This document shows positions 34,465 through 46,135 of a stretch of DNA of 64,000 bases, piece by piece (position 1 is the first letter of the stretch; every line of letters begins with the position of its first letter). The notes below the pieces were generated by a model. The model saw nothing but the letters and a program-made list of their open reading frames with translations. It did not search any database and was not told where the DNA came from. The stretch lies in assembly GCF_009905375.1 (NCBI RefSeq), contig NC_133655.1, forward strand, positions 166,370,588 to 166,434,587, in the 5' to 3' direction. Source of the DNA: Apium graveolens. Taxonomy: Eukaryota; Streptophyta; Magnoliopsida; Apiales; Apiaceae. The position numbers and the translations under genes were made by a program.

Positions 34465-34610
34465 TTCTCTTTTTTTTTAAGTAATTTGACTTATATATCC
34501 TATAATTTGAGTATTTATTCTAACAATTCTCGGATGTGAGTGAGAATTGAACTCTGGGACGACAACGACAAGAGATAAGCTCTTAATTATTTAGCTATCT
34601 CATCGCCCTC
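34465..34610 (-). mobile_element. tRNA-derived SINE (SINE-3)
   Basis: About 146 bp flanked by a 10-bp perfect repeat, ACATTCTTAT (34455-34464 and 34611-34620). On the minus strand it starts gagggcgatgagatagct and carries an A-box-like AGATAGCTAAATAATTAAG and a B box GAGTTCAATTC (34554-34544). It ends with an A-rich tail (plus strand tctcttttttttt at about 34466-34480). The TSD, internal pol III-like boxes and tail together support a SINE; the A box is degenerate. Confidence 0.75.
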
Positions 34611-34620
34611 ACATTCTTAT

Positions 34621-35020
34621 CTTTTATTAATTGTGAGGATTACTGAGAAAAACACACATTACCACTACCACAATATGAGGTGCAGCTGCAAGGTTACGAT
34701 TTACGCATTCATGTGTTGCTGGTGCGCAGTTGTATTAGTTTTTTTTAATCTCAGGAAAAAAATCAAGTTGTCCTACGTCCTAAGTTTTTGGTTTTCGATC
34801 ATCCTTACGAACATGTACATAGACTGTCCTTTGTACATATGGAATTTCGTGAATATTTGTGTGTCAGATAATTAAACTAGTAAACGTGATATATAAACGG
34901 ACTAAACATTTTATGATTATACTAATGGGCATATTTGATTATTGTAATTATGTAAATTCATTGAAGTACAATTTCATTGTGAGACAATTCAAAAACTGTA
35001 TTTAAATATCACGGGAAAAT
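34621..35020. other. Intergenic, no gene seen
   Basis: AT-rich sequence. An 80-codon open frame (34633-34875) has no recognisable domain. Confidence 0.4.
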
Positions 35021-36135
35021 TAATTCTTACATTCCTGAAATACAATCACTTTTTTTCCACATTCCTCGATTATAGATATAAATTGATAAGTAATTGGACT
35101 TTTGAATTTTTCTAATCGCAATCCTTCCCTTAAATTTTAAGTAATGCCGTTAATTTTTAATAATGTGGCATCTTATAAAAAAAATTAAAAAATATGTAAT
35201 TAACTGTGAAAAACATCCTTTAAGTTGCGGAGAATCGAGAACAATTTTGAAGGAAATTTTAGCATCCAAAATCGAAACTTGAGGAACTATATTGCTCATT
35301 TTTCAATCCACAATCCATCTACACCATCAAAATTCAATTTGGGTCATTTCCGAATTTTGACTTGAATATGGGTTTTAATTTGAATAGCTTTTTAGTGATT
35401 TTAATGATGTAGATTGATAGATCGTGCAATTGTGAGCATGGTCATATAATTTTCATGATTTTTAGTGTTCGAATTAGCCTCCTCGGAAAATTTTTGTGTC
35501 GCCGGTGTTCTTCATTTCTCCTGCATGATTTGATGTTATTTACGAGTATAAATTAGTCTAATAAGCTTGTTTGATGTTGTTTATCACTATGTATGATGTT
35601 AAGTGAATTTTTGGGTCGATTTTGAAAATTGGAGCTTACGGGATTTTTTTTATCGTAGGGAACCCGCAGCCGCTACCCTGGAAGTGCACACTGGGCAAAC
35701 AACACGGGCTCACGCAATAGCCTGTAAACCACGTGAACCAATGTAAACCGCATGAGACATAATCATAAATTCTCCTCCTGTAGGATTCAAACCATGACCA
35801 AGATTATAGTTATCCCCTCTTTAACCAACTGAGTTTGTTGGGTGTTGGCCGGAATTTGGAGCATTACCGGCCGGAAACTGGTTTCCCAGATACGATGGGG
35901 TGTTATTGACTTTTCCGGTGAAATTCTTTACCAAAAAACCGTTTGATATTCGAATCTCAATTTTCAACTTTAAAAACTCGTTTTGAACTAAAAAAAACTA
36001 ATGACATTATTTAAAAACTTAACGGAAGTACTGCGATGAGAAAAATTCAAAAATTGGATTACCTATAAATCTATATTTATAGTTCAAGGATCTAGAAAAA
36101 AAAGTGACTTTAGTTCAGTGACGTTATAAAAAAGT
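35021..36135. mobile_element. Terminal-inverted-repeat element (non-autonomous, family uncertain)
   Basis: The left arm (about 35030-35170) and the reverse complement of the right arm (about 35980-36125) align over roughly 130 bp: ctgaa...atcacttttttt, a tcct(c/t)ga(t/a)(t/c)tata stretch, ttgaatttttct(a/c)atcgca, ttccnttaa and taatg follow in the same order. Long imperfect inverted arms around a non-coding core suggest a Mutator-like or related MITE. I could not define a clean TSD or exact ends. SINE-2 lies inside it. Confidence 0.55.
35643..35848 (-). mobile_element. tRNA-derived SINE (SINE-2), same family as SINE-1
   Basis: On the minus strand: AACTCAGTTGG (A box, 35835-35825), TTAAAGAGGGGATAA, B box GGTTTGAATCC (35793-35783), TTTATGATTATG, AGGCTATTGCGTGAGC, then CCCTACGATAAAAAAAA at the 3' end. 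Each block matches SINE-1 in order. Possible degenerate TSD: aattggagcttacgg before it and aatttggagcattaccgg after it. Confidence 0.83.
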
Positions 36136-36299
36136 TGGAGACCAATACTGGTCGCGGCAAGGTCTAGGTGTTGCCCAAACTCAGCTTCTACACGAAAACC
36201 CCACCAATTTCAAGTAACTACAAAATAGAAAAGCTTGCATCAAAACAGAGATAATCACTTTGATCTCGAGTCGAAACTCGAGTTTAAACTCAAAACCCG
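36136..36299. other. Short spacer, origin unclear
   Basis: No coding or repeat signal I can support; it may be part of the LTR fragment that follows. Confidence 0.3.
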
Positions 36300-37135
36300 A
36301 AGTGGGTTCTACATCAATCAACAAATACACAAAACGATATACACATGCATGAACAACATCATGACCACGAAGTAAATAGGAGCATAAAGAAAGTTTCGGA
36401 TTGAATTTTGGTCAAGTTAACTTACGATAATAGAAATAACTCTTGAAAAATTATTTTAAAATACCAAAATCTTAAAATAAATTCAACTCTTATTTTTAAA
36501 AAAAAATTAGAGCCATTTCAAAGATAATACAACAAATTTCATGTAAAAATTTATTATAATAATGTTATAAAAATATTTAAAGGTCAAATAACCCTTATTT
36601 TCCACTTAATAAATTATTTATAAATATTTAAAAATTTCCACAAGCACAAATTCTATCATATGGGGGTCAAATAACATATATTTAGATATCATAATCAACC
36701 AAATCTCATATCCACAAATTTTGTCTATTTAACTCTGTTTATCACTATATTTACATTTATCGAATAACCAATAATTCAAATAATGGTACGACTTTACAAA
36801 CTCTAATTCAAATAATCACAGGAACATATAAAACCTTTCAAATCACATATTTCTCACATAATTAATTTAATTATCCTTCTCCATAATATCATCAATCCAC
36901 TTTTCGTAAAATTGTCTTTCACGAGTAGCGTCTTAGCAGACACCCCGACGGTCATTTCGACTCGATCATTATCATATATCATAACTAAAGTCTTATACTG
37001 ACTTGTCAAACTGGAATAATATATTTTAAAAATATTTCTTCACTAATTCACATAATTTTCACATAATTTGCACATAAACCACATAATTTATATTTTATTC
37101 ACAGAATATAATTTGCGAAAATCCCAGTCGTTACA
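36300..37135 (-). repeat. LTR fragment related to the G2 LTR
   Basis: It ends GCGAAAATCCCAGTCGTTACA at 37135, like the G2 LTR ends at 20360 and 25310. Upstream, words in the same order (attattttaaaatac, caaagataatacaacaaattt, aaatatttaaaggtc, aataacccttattt, a tcg...gtcgaaactcgag block) parallel 19190-20060. Its left part is missing. It is a remnant of a minus-orientation element of the same lineage. Confidence 0.7.
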
Positions 37136-37398
37136 CATATGAATGTACGTTGGGTCGCATATTTTTATGAGGAAAGTTACCTATTTATAAAGTATTTAAG
37201 AAAAAAATTGTAACAATTTTTGGAAATTAAAGCATTTTTCATTTGAGACCAAGAATAATTATAGTCATCCTTGCCGCATCATCAAATATTTAATAATGGA
37301 GTGTAAAATGGTCCACTTCAAAATAAAGTGATTGAATTGAATAAAATGTTAGTTAAATACAAAATTATTTGATTATAAATACAACTGACATTTAAGTG
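37136..37398. other. Short intergenic stretch
   Basis: AT-rich, no features recognised. It abuts the Sirevirus-like LTR at 37399. Confidence 0.4.
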
Positions 37399-38719
37399 TG
37401 TTGGGTAATGAATAACACACAGGGGGTGAATGTGTTTTAGATGCTTTTAGGCTTTTCTTAAATATTTATGGTTGAACAAAGTAAATTAAATCTTGTAGAG
37501 AAGATGTGTTAATGCAGTAGATAAGCATGCAATAATAAAGAACACAATTCTTTCAAAACTCACTTTATTTTATATTAAAATTAAGAATGTTTTGCTACAA
37601 AATTTCTAGGCTTTTTGTTGAGAAAGAGCTTAGCTTTTTCTTAGGAGAATTACCAGATTTTCTATCTAGATTGTTACAACTAACAAAAGACCAGTGTTAA
37701 CTTTATAAATCAGTTAACTAATTGTTACCCAGTGTACAATAAGATATGCTATTACCCTTTACTAAACTGTCACTTGTCATTTCCATTTTAGGAAAATTGA
37801 ACCTTCTATTTCTGGTTTAACATATTTTTGGCATCTTGTAATTATCTTGATCTTCTTTTGTCAGTTAATCTTCACCATTGATCTTGCCCATCCTTCAAGC
37901 AGCTTTTTGTAGACTTGTCAATCCAGCTGGTTGGATTGTTTGTTGATTGTATATCTTGGATATTGAAATGGTTTGCACTTTGTACTTTGAGAATTTAACT
38001 CGAGATCTCAGTTAGGGATATAGAGATCTTGACATCTTGATAAGTATATTGACTTATCGAGATCTCTAATACTCTATAGTGAATTTGGCTTATAAAGGTC
38101 TCTGAGTTCTCGAATGAGACTTTGTTTTATCGAGGTCTCTCAGTTTCATGTCTTCACTTTGACTTGTCGACAACTTAGAGTTCTCTAGTGAATTTTGACT
38201 TATCGATATCTCTGAGTTCTCTAGTGGAATTTGACTTATCGATAACTCAGAGTTCTCAATGAATCTAGACTTGTCGATAACTCTGAGTTCTCTAGTGAAG
38301 AAAAGACTTGTCGATATCTCCAAACTTCATGTCTTCATTTGACTTGTCGATATCTCTCTGAGTTCTCTAGTAGCTTTCCTGACTTCTCGATAAGTCATTT
38401 GGAGTTCTCGAATGACTTCTCTATAGCACTAAATCTGTGACTTGTAGAGATCTTGACTTAGAGTATTTTTATCCAAACAGATTTATTCAACTCCAAGCTT
38501 CTTCAAAATTCTTCTGAGGCATGATCTTCTTGATCTTCTTCCAGATAGAATCCTTAGGCTTGATACTGTTTAAGAAAAAAGACTCCAGTCTGCTCCTTTG
38601 TATTTTTACAGAATTTAAAATGTTACAAGTACAAATACAAACTGAGACAACAATATAACTTACTTAGGGTTATCAATATGACTTAGTCTTGTTGAGATAC
38701 AGGCATGTCTTGCACAACA
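37399..38719 (-). repeat. C1 3' LTR
   Basis: It runs from TGTTGGGTAATG (37399) to GCACAACA (38719), about 1.3 kb with TG...CA ends, next to a clear PPT. It contains a cluster of GACTT(A/G)TCGA(G/T)A and GAGTTCTC(T/G) words (37985-38460). No second LTR is in the window for comparison. Confidence 0.85.
37985..38460. repeat. Palindromic repeat cluster in C1 LTR
   Basis: About ten degenerate copies of a unit made of GAGTTCTCTAGTGAA and GACTTATCGATATCTC. The half-sites GACTTATCGA, AACTCAGAGTT and TCGAGAT form short palindromes. Similar words recur at 60725-61260. Sirevirus LTRs are known to carry palindromic repeats thought to act in transcription; equating these with them is inference. Confidence 0.75.
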
Positions 38720-38733
38720 ATCTCCCCCAATTT
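38720..38733 (-). promoter_or_regulatory. C1 polypurine tract
   Basis: Minus strand AAATTGGGGGAGAT directly before the LTR start TGTTGTGCAAGACATG. Confidence 0.88.
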
Positions 38734-38879
38734 GTGAGAAGATTGCTTAACACAAATTCATGCCGGTTAACAAGACAAACCCCAAGTTAAAATGGAAAGT
38801 AAAGTAATTACATGAAAATTAACATAATTACATCTTTTATACAAATAGAAGATTTACAATTTACAATTAGTAACAAGGG

Positions 38880-40670
38880 TCAGGTAAATACTGTTTTTGC
38901 TTCAGTTTCTTCTCTAAGAATATCCCTATACTGAACAAGAATTTCAAGCTCTTCTACAATAGGGGTTCCACTTAGAGCTTCTACTAGTTTAAACCTTACA
39001 TCCCTTGGATAAACACTATTCAGTAAATCAATTCTAAATCTTGAGAATTGGCCAGCTTTGATGTTGAGAAACTTCCCATCTTTGGATATTCTGCTTCTTT
39101 CTTTAGCTTTCAATTCTTCAGACCTTTTTATGAACAATTCAAGTTCTTCATCATAACTTCTATTTCTTTCCTCATATTCAGCTTCATTCCTTTTTCTTCT
39201 TTCTTCTCTCTCAATCAACCATTCAGCCAGAATTGATCTCCTTGCTCTAGTAGCAGAATCCTTATCCTTTAGCAGACTTATCACTCTTTTAATTTCTGTG
39301 GGAGAAAATGAATCCCATAGAGTGCAGCCAAGAAAAGTGAAGGACCCATCTTCATAATAAATTCTAACTTTCCTTAGAGATACAACCCAGACTCTGACTA
39401 TTTCCTCAACAAGTTGTAGAAAATAATCTTCATATGAGATGCACCAATTCACAGGTAGAAAGTCAGATTGCTTGAAACAGTTCCAGATGGCCCTTTCAGT
39501 GACTTCTCCTTTATCTGCAGGCTTCACTTTATCATCTTTCTTCTGCTCATCATCATCCAAATCATCCTTGTTGATTTGAATTTTGGGTAAGTTGGCTTCT
39601 GCATTATCCAAGTATCTTTTCAATAGCTTTATCATTTCCATGTCATCAAAGTTCTTGTTCTCTTTGGCTTTTAAGCCAGTTTCTAGGATCATGATAAGCT
39701 TCTTGTTGCCCATGACACACTGCTTAGGGATCTGAAAATGTTTGAAGTTTTTGGTGTTTGGACAGATATATGCTATACCCTTGCTCGGCTGTAGATATGC
39801 TTCAGGAAAAGCAGCCCCTTGAATATTTCTCAATTCAGTTAATAGCAAGGTATCTTCATGAGTTATAACTTTAACTTTGTTGATGAAGATATCCAACTCA
39901 GATGCCCTCCTTGAGACAAGGTAATTGAGGGACACCTGCATACATCTGTCTATCCCTGAGTCATTTGCATTTATCACTATCTTCTTTTACAGAAAGTTGT
40001 CCTGATTGACCATGATCACTCTTATGAAGTTAATTGTCTTGTCCAGGGCCTTTTTGTATATGAAGTGATTGTTATTGAGAGAAGCTTTCAGGACCTTGAG
40101 TAGTTCATCAAATTCTCTGCTCAGACTAGGTCCTTCAGCAGCCCTAATAAGTCTCTCCATGTCAAGATCTACTTCTTTATTTAGTTTTTTGTCAGCACCC
40201 TGGACTTGTTGAGATGATCTTGATTGTGCCATCCTAGCCTCTATCTCCCGCTTAGTCTTGTTGGCAGGCATGAGGAGGGGAGTAGGGATTTCACGCCTTA
40301 CCTATTCAGGTAGAGAAGGAAGTGGTATGTTGAGTTTGCCCATGATGGCTCCCAAAGCTATAGAATTCTGCATTTGAATATGCTTATGAGAGTCCACCAT
40401 GGTCTGGATGTCTGTTTGTTGGCTCTTGACAAGAGATGTCAATGCTTGAACTTTTACAGTGAGAGAAGAGTTGGAGTCTTTCAGTGCTGAGACTTGGCCT
40501 TGTAAATATTAGATTTATAGGTTTATGGAGATGGAGCCAGGCTGAAAGGATCTAGTAGATGTGCCAAATGTTTCATCTACAACCTGTTTGATGCCTTCCA
40601 TAAGCGAAGCTGATGGCTCATATCTGCTCTGGTGAAGTTGGTCCAGCTTGACCTTAGTGTTATTTGAGTG
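38880..40670 (-). pseudogene. C1 env-like protein, C-terminal part
   Basis: Envelope-like ORF of unknown function, as found in many Sireviruses. Frames 40757-40515, 40271-39987 and 39977-38880 share one reading frame and are separated by stops (for example TAA at 39987-39989). The C-terminal block has a charged, heptad-like stretch suited to a coiled coil (ILAEWLIEREERRKRNEAEY, then ERNRSYDEELELFIKRSEEL). It is followed by FLNIKAGQFSRFRIDLLNSV and RFKLVEALSG. An acidic/Lys-rich linker (KDDLDDDEQKKDDKVKP) precedes it. The upstream side stops at the G3 target site (40671-40675) and continues at 54638. G3 plus its TSD (13,962 bp) is a multiple of three, so both sides have the same frame. Confidence 0.82.
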
Positions 40671-40675
40671 AGTGA

Positions 40676-43600
40676 TGTAATAACCCCAATTTTTGGAATT
40701 TTTGAAACCCTTATGAATAGTGTTTTGCTGATTATGCTGAATAAGAAAACTTTTCATGCCACACTATGTAGGGGTTCTGTTATGGATATTCTGAGATTTT
40801 ATTAGTACTCTATATGGTATATAAGTGTATGTAAAGATCGTCAGAATCCAATTGCGAACACTTTGATTTTTCCCGAAAATCTACTAGATACGGAAAGAAT
40901 TGAGTATAAGGTAACATGATAAAAAGGATTTAAATAAAAGGATTATAAGAGAGGATCATGAAAGGAATATAATGTATTGAGAAAGGTTAAAGAAACCTAA
41001 GTAATAAGATCCCGGGTATGGTCCCTCAAACGATAAACGAAAACGAAAGTTAAGCGAACCGTATAACAGATCAGCGGTCATTAGGCAAACAATTAGAAAG
41101 TTAATCAAGGAGGTTAGGGATGATGAGGTCATCCAACCAATAAGAAGGGGCAAGTAAAGGATGATGACATCATAAGCATGACATAAGCATGACATAAGGG
41201 GAAGGAGATGTGATTGATTTAAGACCACACAAAGTTCAAGGCTAGAAAGGTAATTAACCAAAAACAAAACAAAAACCAACCAAGCTAAGCTAAACAAATC
41301 AAAAAACACAAAATCATTTCATTCTTCAACCTTGCTCTCGGCTTTTCTCCATTTCAAGAAGCAAAATTTTCAAAATTCAAGTTCCAAGCTTCCTAAATTG
41401 GTAAGTTAATTATCTAGTACTCCTTATGCATAGATATGGCTATCCTATGAGTTTAAGCCTCCAATTCATTCTCAATCTTCTCCAAGAAATCAATGAAGAA
41501 GACAATGAATAGTAATTTCAAGGTTTTTAACTTGATTTTTCTTGTTTTTCCTTTAAGATCCAAGCATCTCTAAGACATCTCAAGGCTTCTTAAGGCTTGC
41601 TAGCTACTCCAACCACTTCAAGGAAGGTATAACATCTCCAAACCCTAGCTTTACTTTGTATATTAGGATGATTTTGATAGTTGTGGTAAAGAGTAGCTTG
41701 ATGCTTGTTGGTTTAGAGTTTGGGTTGGAATGGTAGTGAATTGATTGTTGAAATCTTATGGTTTGGTTAAAGGACTTAAGTATAGTTTAAATTCAAGTTT
41801 AAGAATAAGTATAAATTGTTAATATTGAGTTGATTGGGGCTGTTATGATGTAGTGAGGATGGATTTTGGTTGTATGAATGGATTGGGATTGATTGGTGGT
41901 TGAATTGGGATGGTATAAAATTGGGAAATCGCGTAAACATAGCCGTCGTAATGTCCGATTTACTTTAGACTGCTTTTGTTCATAACATTAGGACCCGAGA
42001 ACTCCCTGCTAGATTTTGACCATTGCCATGTTTAGATAGTTCATGTTACGAGCTTCGTTTTGATATGTAATTCGTTTGATTTTGATGTACGGTTTAGGAG
42101 AAACGACCGTTTTAAGTAACGGCGTTTCGCGACCGAACCATTACCCCTCACCTTACTTTAAAACCTTGGTTAAGGACCTTAGAGGACTAATTGTGGTATG
42201 AAACAATTATGTTAAGTGGATTAGGCAGTTGGTAAGGTACTCGCGAAAGAATCGCCTTAAAACCCTTAATGGTTAATTTATTAAAAATGGTGGAGCCGAG
42301 AGTACTCGAACGACTTAAGTGAATCGTTAAGCGCGAAAGCGAACGTTAGGACTCTAAATGGTTAAAGTCTAGTTTCTTAAGCGACCGGGGTTTAATTCCG
42401 ACTTATGTTGTTGTTCATAGGTTATCGGACCCACTCTAAGCTTAAGTCTATCCGGGAGCATTCAGGCAAGTTTTCTACCCATTATACTGTTGTTGTGATG
42501 TATATGTGTATATGCATGATCTTGTGATAAATGCTTATTTGTTATTAGCAAATTCTTGCGATATATTGTAGCATATGATATGGTATATATGCATGCCTGT
42601 TTCGTATTCTTGATTTATATATCTGTTGGTTCAAATGCTTATTAGTTGCATAATACCTATGCTAGAGATAAGCGGTATTTGCGTATACCCTTAGTATAGG
42701 GGATCAAAAAGGTGAAACATTTTCTAAAACCGGGAGGTGAGGCTCCCGAGTATAATATATATATATATATATATATGAATGGTTTTTAAAACTATTAATC
42801 GAATAAGATTTATTCGATAACTTTATATTATTTAATGAATATTACTTGAATATTCATCCGAGGACTTATGGCTCCTTATATTTTATTAATTGAATATTAT
42901 TTGAATATTCATTCGAGGGCTTATGACTCAGTTTATTTTATTAATTGAATATTATTTGAATATTCATTCGAGGGCTTATGACTCAGTTTATTTTATTAAT
43001 TGAATATTATTTGAATATTCATTCGAGGGCTTATGACTCAGTTTATATTATTTAATGAATATTATTTGAATATTCATTTGAGGATCTATGACTCCGATTA
43101 TTGCTGGGTTATATTCTTTATTTTATTAAAGAATAAGGTGTCGATAATCAAACTTATTTTTGATTATTCAAATAAAGATAGTACTTTCGTATAAGTATAT
43201 CTTTGGTTATTTAATACTCATTTCAAGTATTAGTCTTACAACTTCTACTTCAATTATTTGTATAAAGATTATTCTTTTTGGGAATATTATTTAAATAATA
43301 ATATTCAGATATTTTCTAAATATATTGGGACTGATTTACTTCATTAAATCAGCATTACTCCAAACACTCTTTAAAGTGTTTTCGAGTCTTCAAAATGATT
43401 TTTAAAAGTTAGAGCGGATCCCAAAACTCATTTTTATATTTAAGATCTTCCTTTTAAAGGGGATTTAAATACTCGCTCAAAACCTGAGGGATCCGTCTCT
43501 GTGGTGTATTTTATATTCGCAACGAGGTTGCTGTTTTGGTAAATGAATTGATTACTTACCCAACGTTCGGGAAGTAAGTCCATCTATCGAGTCGGCATAA

Positions 43601-44871
43601 GCAACATGGGCTCAGTGGGCGTCCATGATAGTGTAAGTGGCTCAGTGGGAGTCCATCAAATGCGTAAGTGGCTGAGTGGCAGTCCAGCATAAGGTCCTAT
43701 TGCGACCAGGGTGATGACCAGTGGGGAATTCGTCCATCTACTAGTAGAAAAGGTTACTTATTGGTATCTTTGCATGATCAGCAAGATATCAGGTTTATGC
43801 CAAAATTCTTTCCTTTCCAAATTTATTGGATATTGCAATTTTGTTCATACTTTACATGACAGAGGTTTTTAGGAAACGTATGTATATATATAGGTGTATA
43901 TATATATCGGGACTTAATGAAGTATCTCGTAACTTCATTATTAATAATGATATTCAAAGATTTAATCTATTCAAATCTTGTCTTGTAGTCTCATCTATGT
44001 GATGAACTGTTGAAAGCTCATTATAACTTGAACGGTGGTAGTTCAAGTAGTATTTGAAAAAGATATAAGTATATTGGAGTATCTTATAACTTCATCTTTT
44101 AAACTTATATCTAGTAAATGATTATCTTATGCATAACAAAGATTTTCAAAAAAATGTTGAGACAAGGTTAGATATATGAGATCACCTTGCAACGATATTT
44201 TTATACAGTTATAAACTGGAACTCTGTGTATATTATACATGTCAGAGGATTTCAAAGATTGTGAAAAGTATATATATATATATGTATATATATATACTGA
44301 ATATTTTGCGACTTGGTCGCGTTAAGATATCAGCTTGGTTCATTTCTTTTGACCAAGACTTTCATGAGTACTATGAGTATGCTCATATATTATTAATCAG
44401 TATACATATTATTTTGGTGGGCTTGTTGCTCACCCTTGCTTTCTTCTTTCATCACACAACATCAGATAGACAAGATGAACAGGACCAAGCTCCCAATTCG
44501 CGAGCGGATAGGAAACGTTCCGCAGTTTCCTATAGGCGTTGATGTCGCTGTAGCTGAGGTAGGAGCTACCAATAGGCTAAGCTTTCAACTTTTGATGTAC
44601 CAGATTTATGTATATTTATGAATTGTAATAATGGCAAAGAAATGTAAATTTATTCAAAAACCCTTTTAAGGTGTATTGACAGATAATTGTGGAATAAAAT
44701 GACTTGTGATTATTTTTGGATATTCATCTCTGAGACTTTAACTTGTGGTGTGTGTGTTTATTATGGGGTCACAGTACAAAGTAGTTGATTATTTATTAAG
44801 ATTGGGTGTTATTAAGGGAAATGGAACTCGTGACAACCCGGATCCCCGACCCCGGATTTGGGGGTGTTACA
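40676..44871 (+). repeat. G3 5' LTR
   Basis: A 4196-bp LTR from TGTAATAACCCCAATTTTTG to GGATTTGGGGGTGTTACA. It contains a five-copy 55-bp tandem repeat and TA tracts (about 42755-42776 and 44268-44296). Two short open frames (43668-43859 and 44436-44621) recur in the 3' LTR simply because the LTRs are copies. Confidence 0.95.
42840..43100. repeat. 55-bp tandem repeat in G3 5' LTR
   Basis: The anchor TTGAATATTCAT(T/C)(C/T)G occurs at 42846, 42901, 42956, 43011 and 43066, an exact period of 55. The units share GAGG(G/A)CTTATG(A/G)CTC and TTATTTTATTAATTGAATAT; outer copies are the most diverged. The same array is at about 52597-52857 in the 3' LTR. Confidence 0.93.
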
Positions 44872-44875
44872 AAAG

Positions 44876-44887
44876 TGGTATCAGAGC
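44876..44887 (+). promoter_or_regulatory. G3 primer binding site (tRNA-iMet)
   Basis: TGGTATCAGAGC four bases after the 5' LTR end, same type as in G1 but on the plus strand. It is intact. Confidence 0.95.
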
Positions 44888-45368
44888 TAAGCGTTATAAA
44901 CCTCAGAGATGATATGACGTTAAGATAATAAGTTCACTAAGATAATAAGAACTCTTGCCAAGTTCATAGTCGGGCTATCTAACATAGTACTGACAGTTAA
45001 AACCCTTATGGGAACCCTTATAAATATCGTGATAGAAGCGTAGTTCGTTATCGTATATGGTAGCGGGACTCCGAACCCTGAGGTTGAGGAGCAACAACGC
45101 GATGATGTTTTATTACTTATTGGAGATCAGATTATGGATCCGATAGAGCGTCCTAACGCGGGATCGGATGATGTTCATATTGAGGATGTAGCGGTTAAGG
45201 ATGTTGTCCTAGAAGGGATTTTTGCTAAGGAGGATCCCGTGGGGGATCCTGAAAAGAATGAATAAAGGACCACTGATGAATTGATGACCATGGTTAGGTC
45301 GACTACCAGAGGTAGGATTGGTCGGTCACTACCGGAGGTTCGTTCAAGTTTGTAAAGATAGTAGCCCC
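44888..45368 (+). other. G3 leader
   Basis: Contains a 43-residue acidic open frame (45134-45265, starting MDPIERPNAGSDD) that I do not recognise. Nothing in it resembles the 169-residue leader ORF of G1. Confidence 0.5.
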
Positions 45369-46135
45369 CTTTAACGCAGCTTACTCGTAAGACTGAGAAG
45401 TTCGAATGGACAGAGAAATGCGAGAACAGCTTTCAAGAACTGAAGCAAAGGTTGGTGACGACACCTATGTTGGCGTTGCCGGATGGAAAAGAAGATTTTG
45501 TGATGTGTAGTGACGCTTCGTATAAGGAATTAGGGTGCTTCTTATACAGCACAACAAGGTAATCGCGTACGCATCAAGACAATTAAGGGAATTTAAAATT
45601 CGATATCCCCACCCATGAGCTTGGGCTCATGGCAATAGTTTTGCCCTAAAGATTTGAGGCACTACTTGTATAGAGAGAAGTGCGAGATTCACAAACCATA
45701 GGAGCTCTAGTACATTTTTACGTAGAAAGAGCTCAACATACGCCAGAGGAGGCGGTTAGAGCTAATCAAGAATTATGATTGGGAGATTCTTTATCATTCG
45801 GGGAAAGCCAATGTGGTGGCTGATGCCCTTAGTAAAAAGGAGAGACTCAAGATGATAATGTCTTTTGGAGAGTTTATAAGAGATTTTGAGAAAATTTAAA
45901 TAGAAGTGAAGGTAACCGGAGCCGGTACCGAAAAGCTGTTTGAGATTGCAATACAGTTCAAATTATTGGAAAAGAACAGATTGTGCCAGAAAAAGTGATG
46001 AATGAAGGCAGAGAGCCAACAAATAGATAAGAGATTAATACCGAGAAAGATGATAAGGGAATAATTTGGTATTTCTACAGAATTTGGGTTCCAAATGTTC
46101 AAGAGCTTAATGATGAGATCTTAGATGAAAGCTAG
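45369..46135 (+). pseudogene. RNase H-integrase N-terminal fragment ahead of gag (G3)
   Basis: A decayed pol fragment in an unusual place. Readable parts are [64 protein letters not shown] and later RIWVPNVQELNDEIL, the end of RNase H running into the integrase zinc region. At least four stops or frameshifts occur. Because gag relics follow (about 46380-46640) and another RNase H relic lies near 48050-48240, this is an extra copy inserted or template-switched into the leader. Confidence 0.72.

Noticed and set aside
40956..41309. 117-codon ORF, also near 50718-51072
   Set aside because: Lies in the G3 LTRs on the antisense strand; the second copy is broken, and repetition is due to LTR duplication.
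42840..43100. Evenly spaced repeats taken as a possible CRISPR array
   Set aside because: Units are contiguous with no unique spacers, in plant LTR DNA; it is a tandem repeat.
43668..43859. 63-codon ORF found in both G3 LTRs (also 53425-53616)
   Set aside because: Identity comes from the LTRs being copies; there is no domain or independent conservation.
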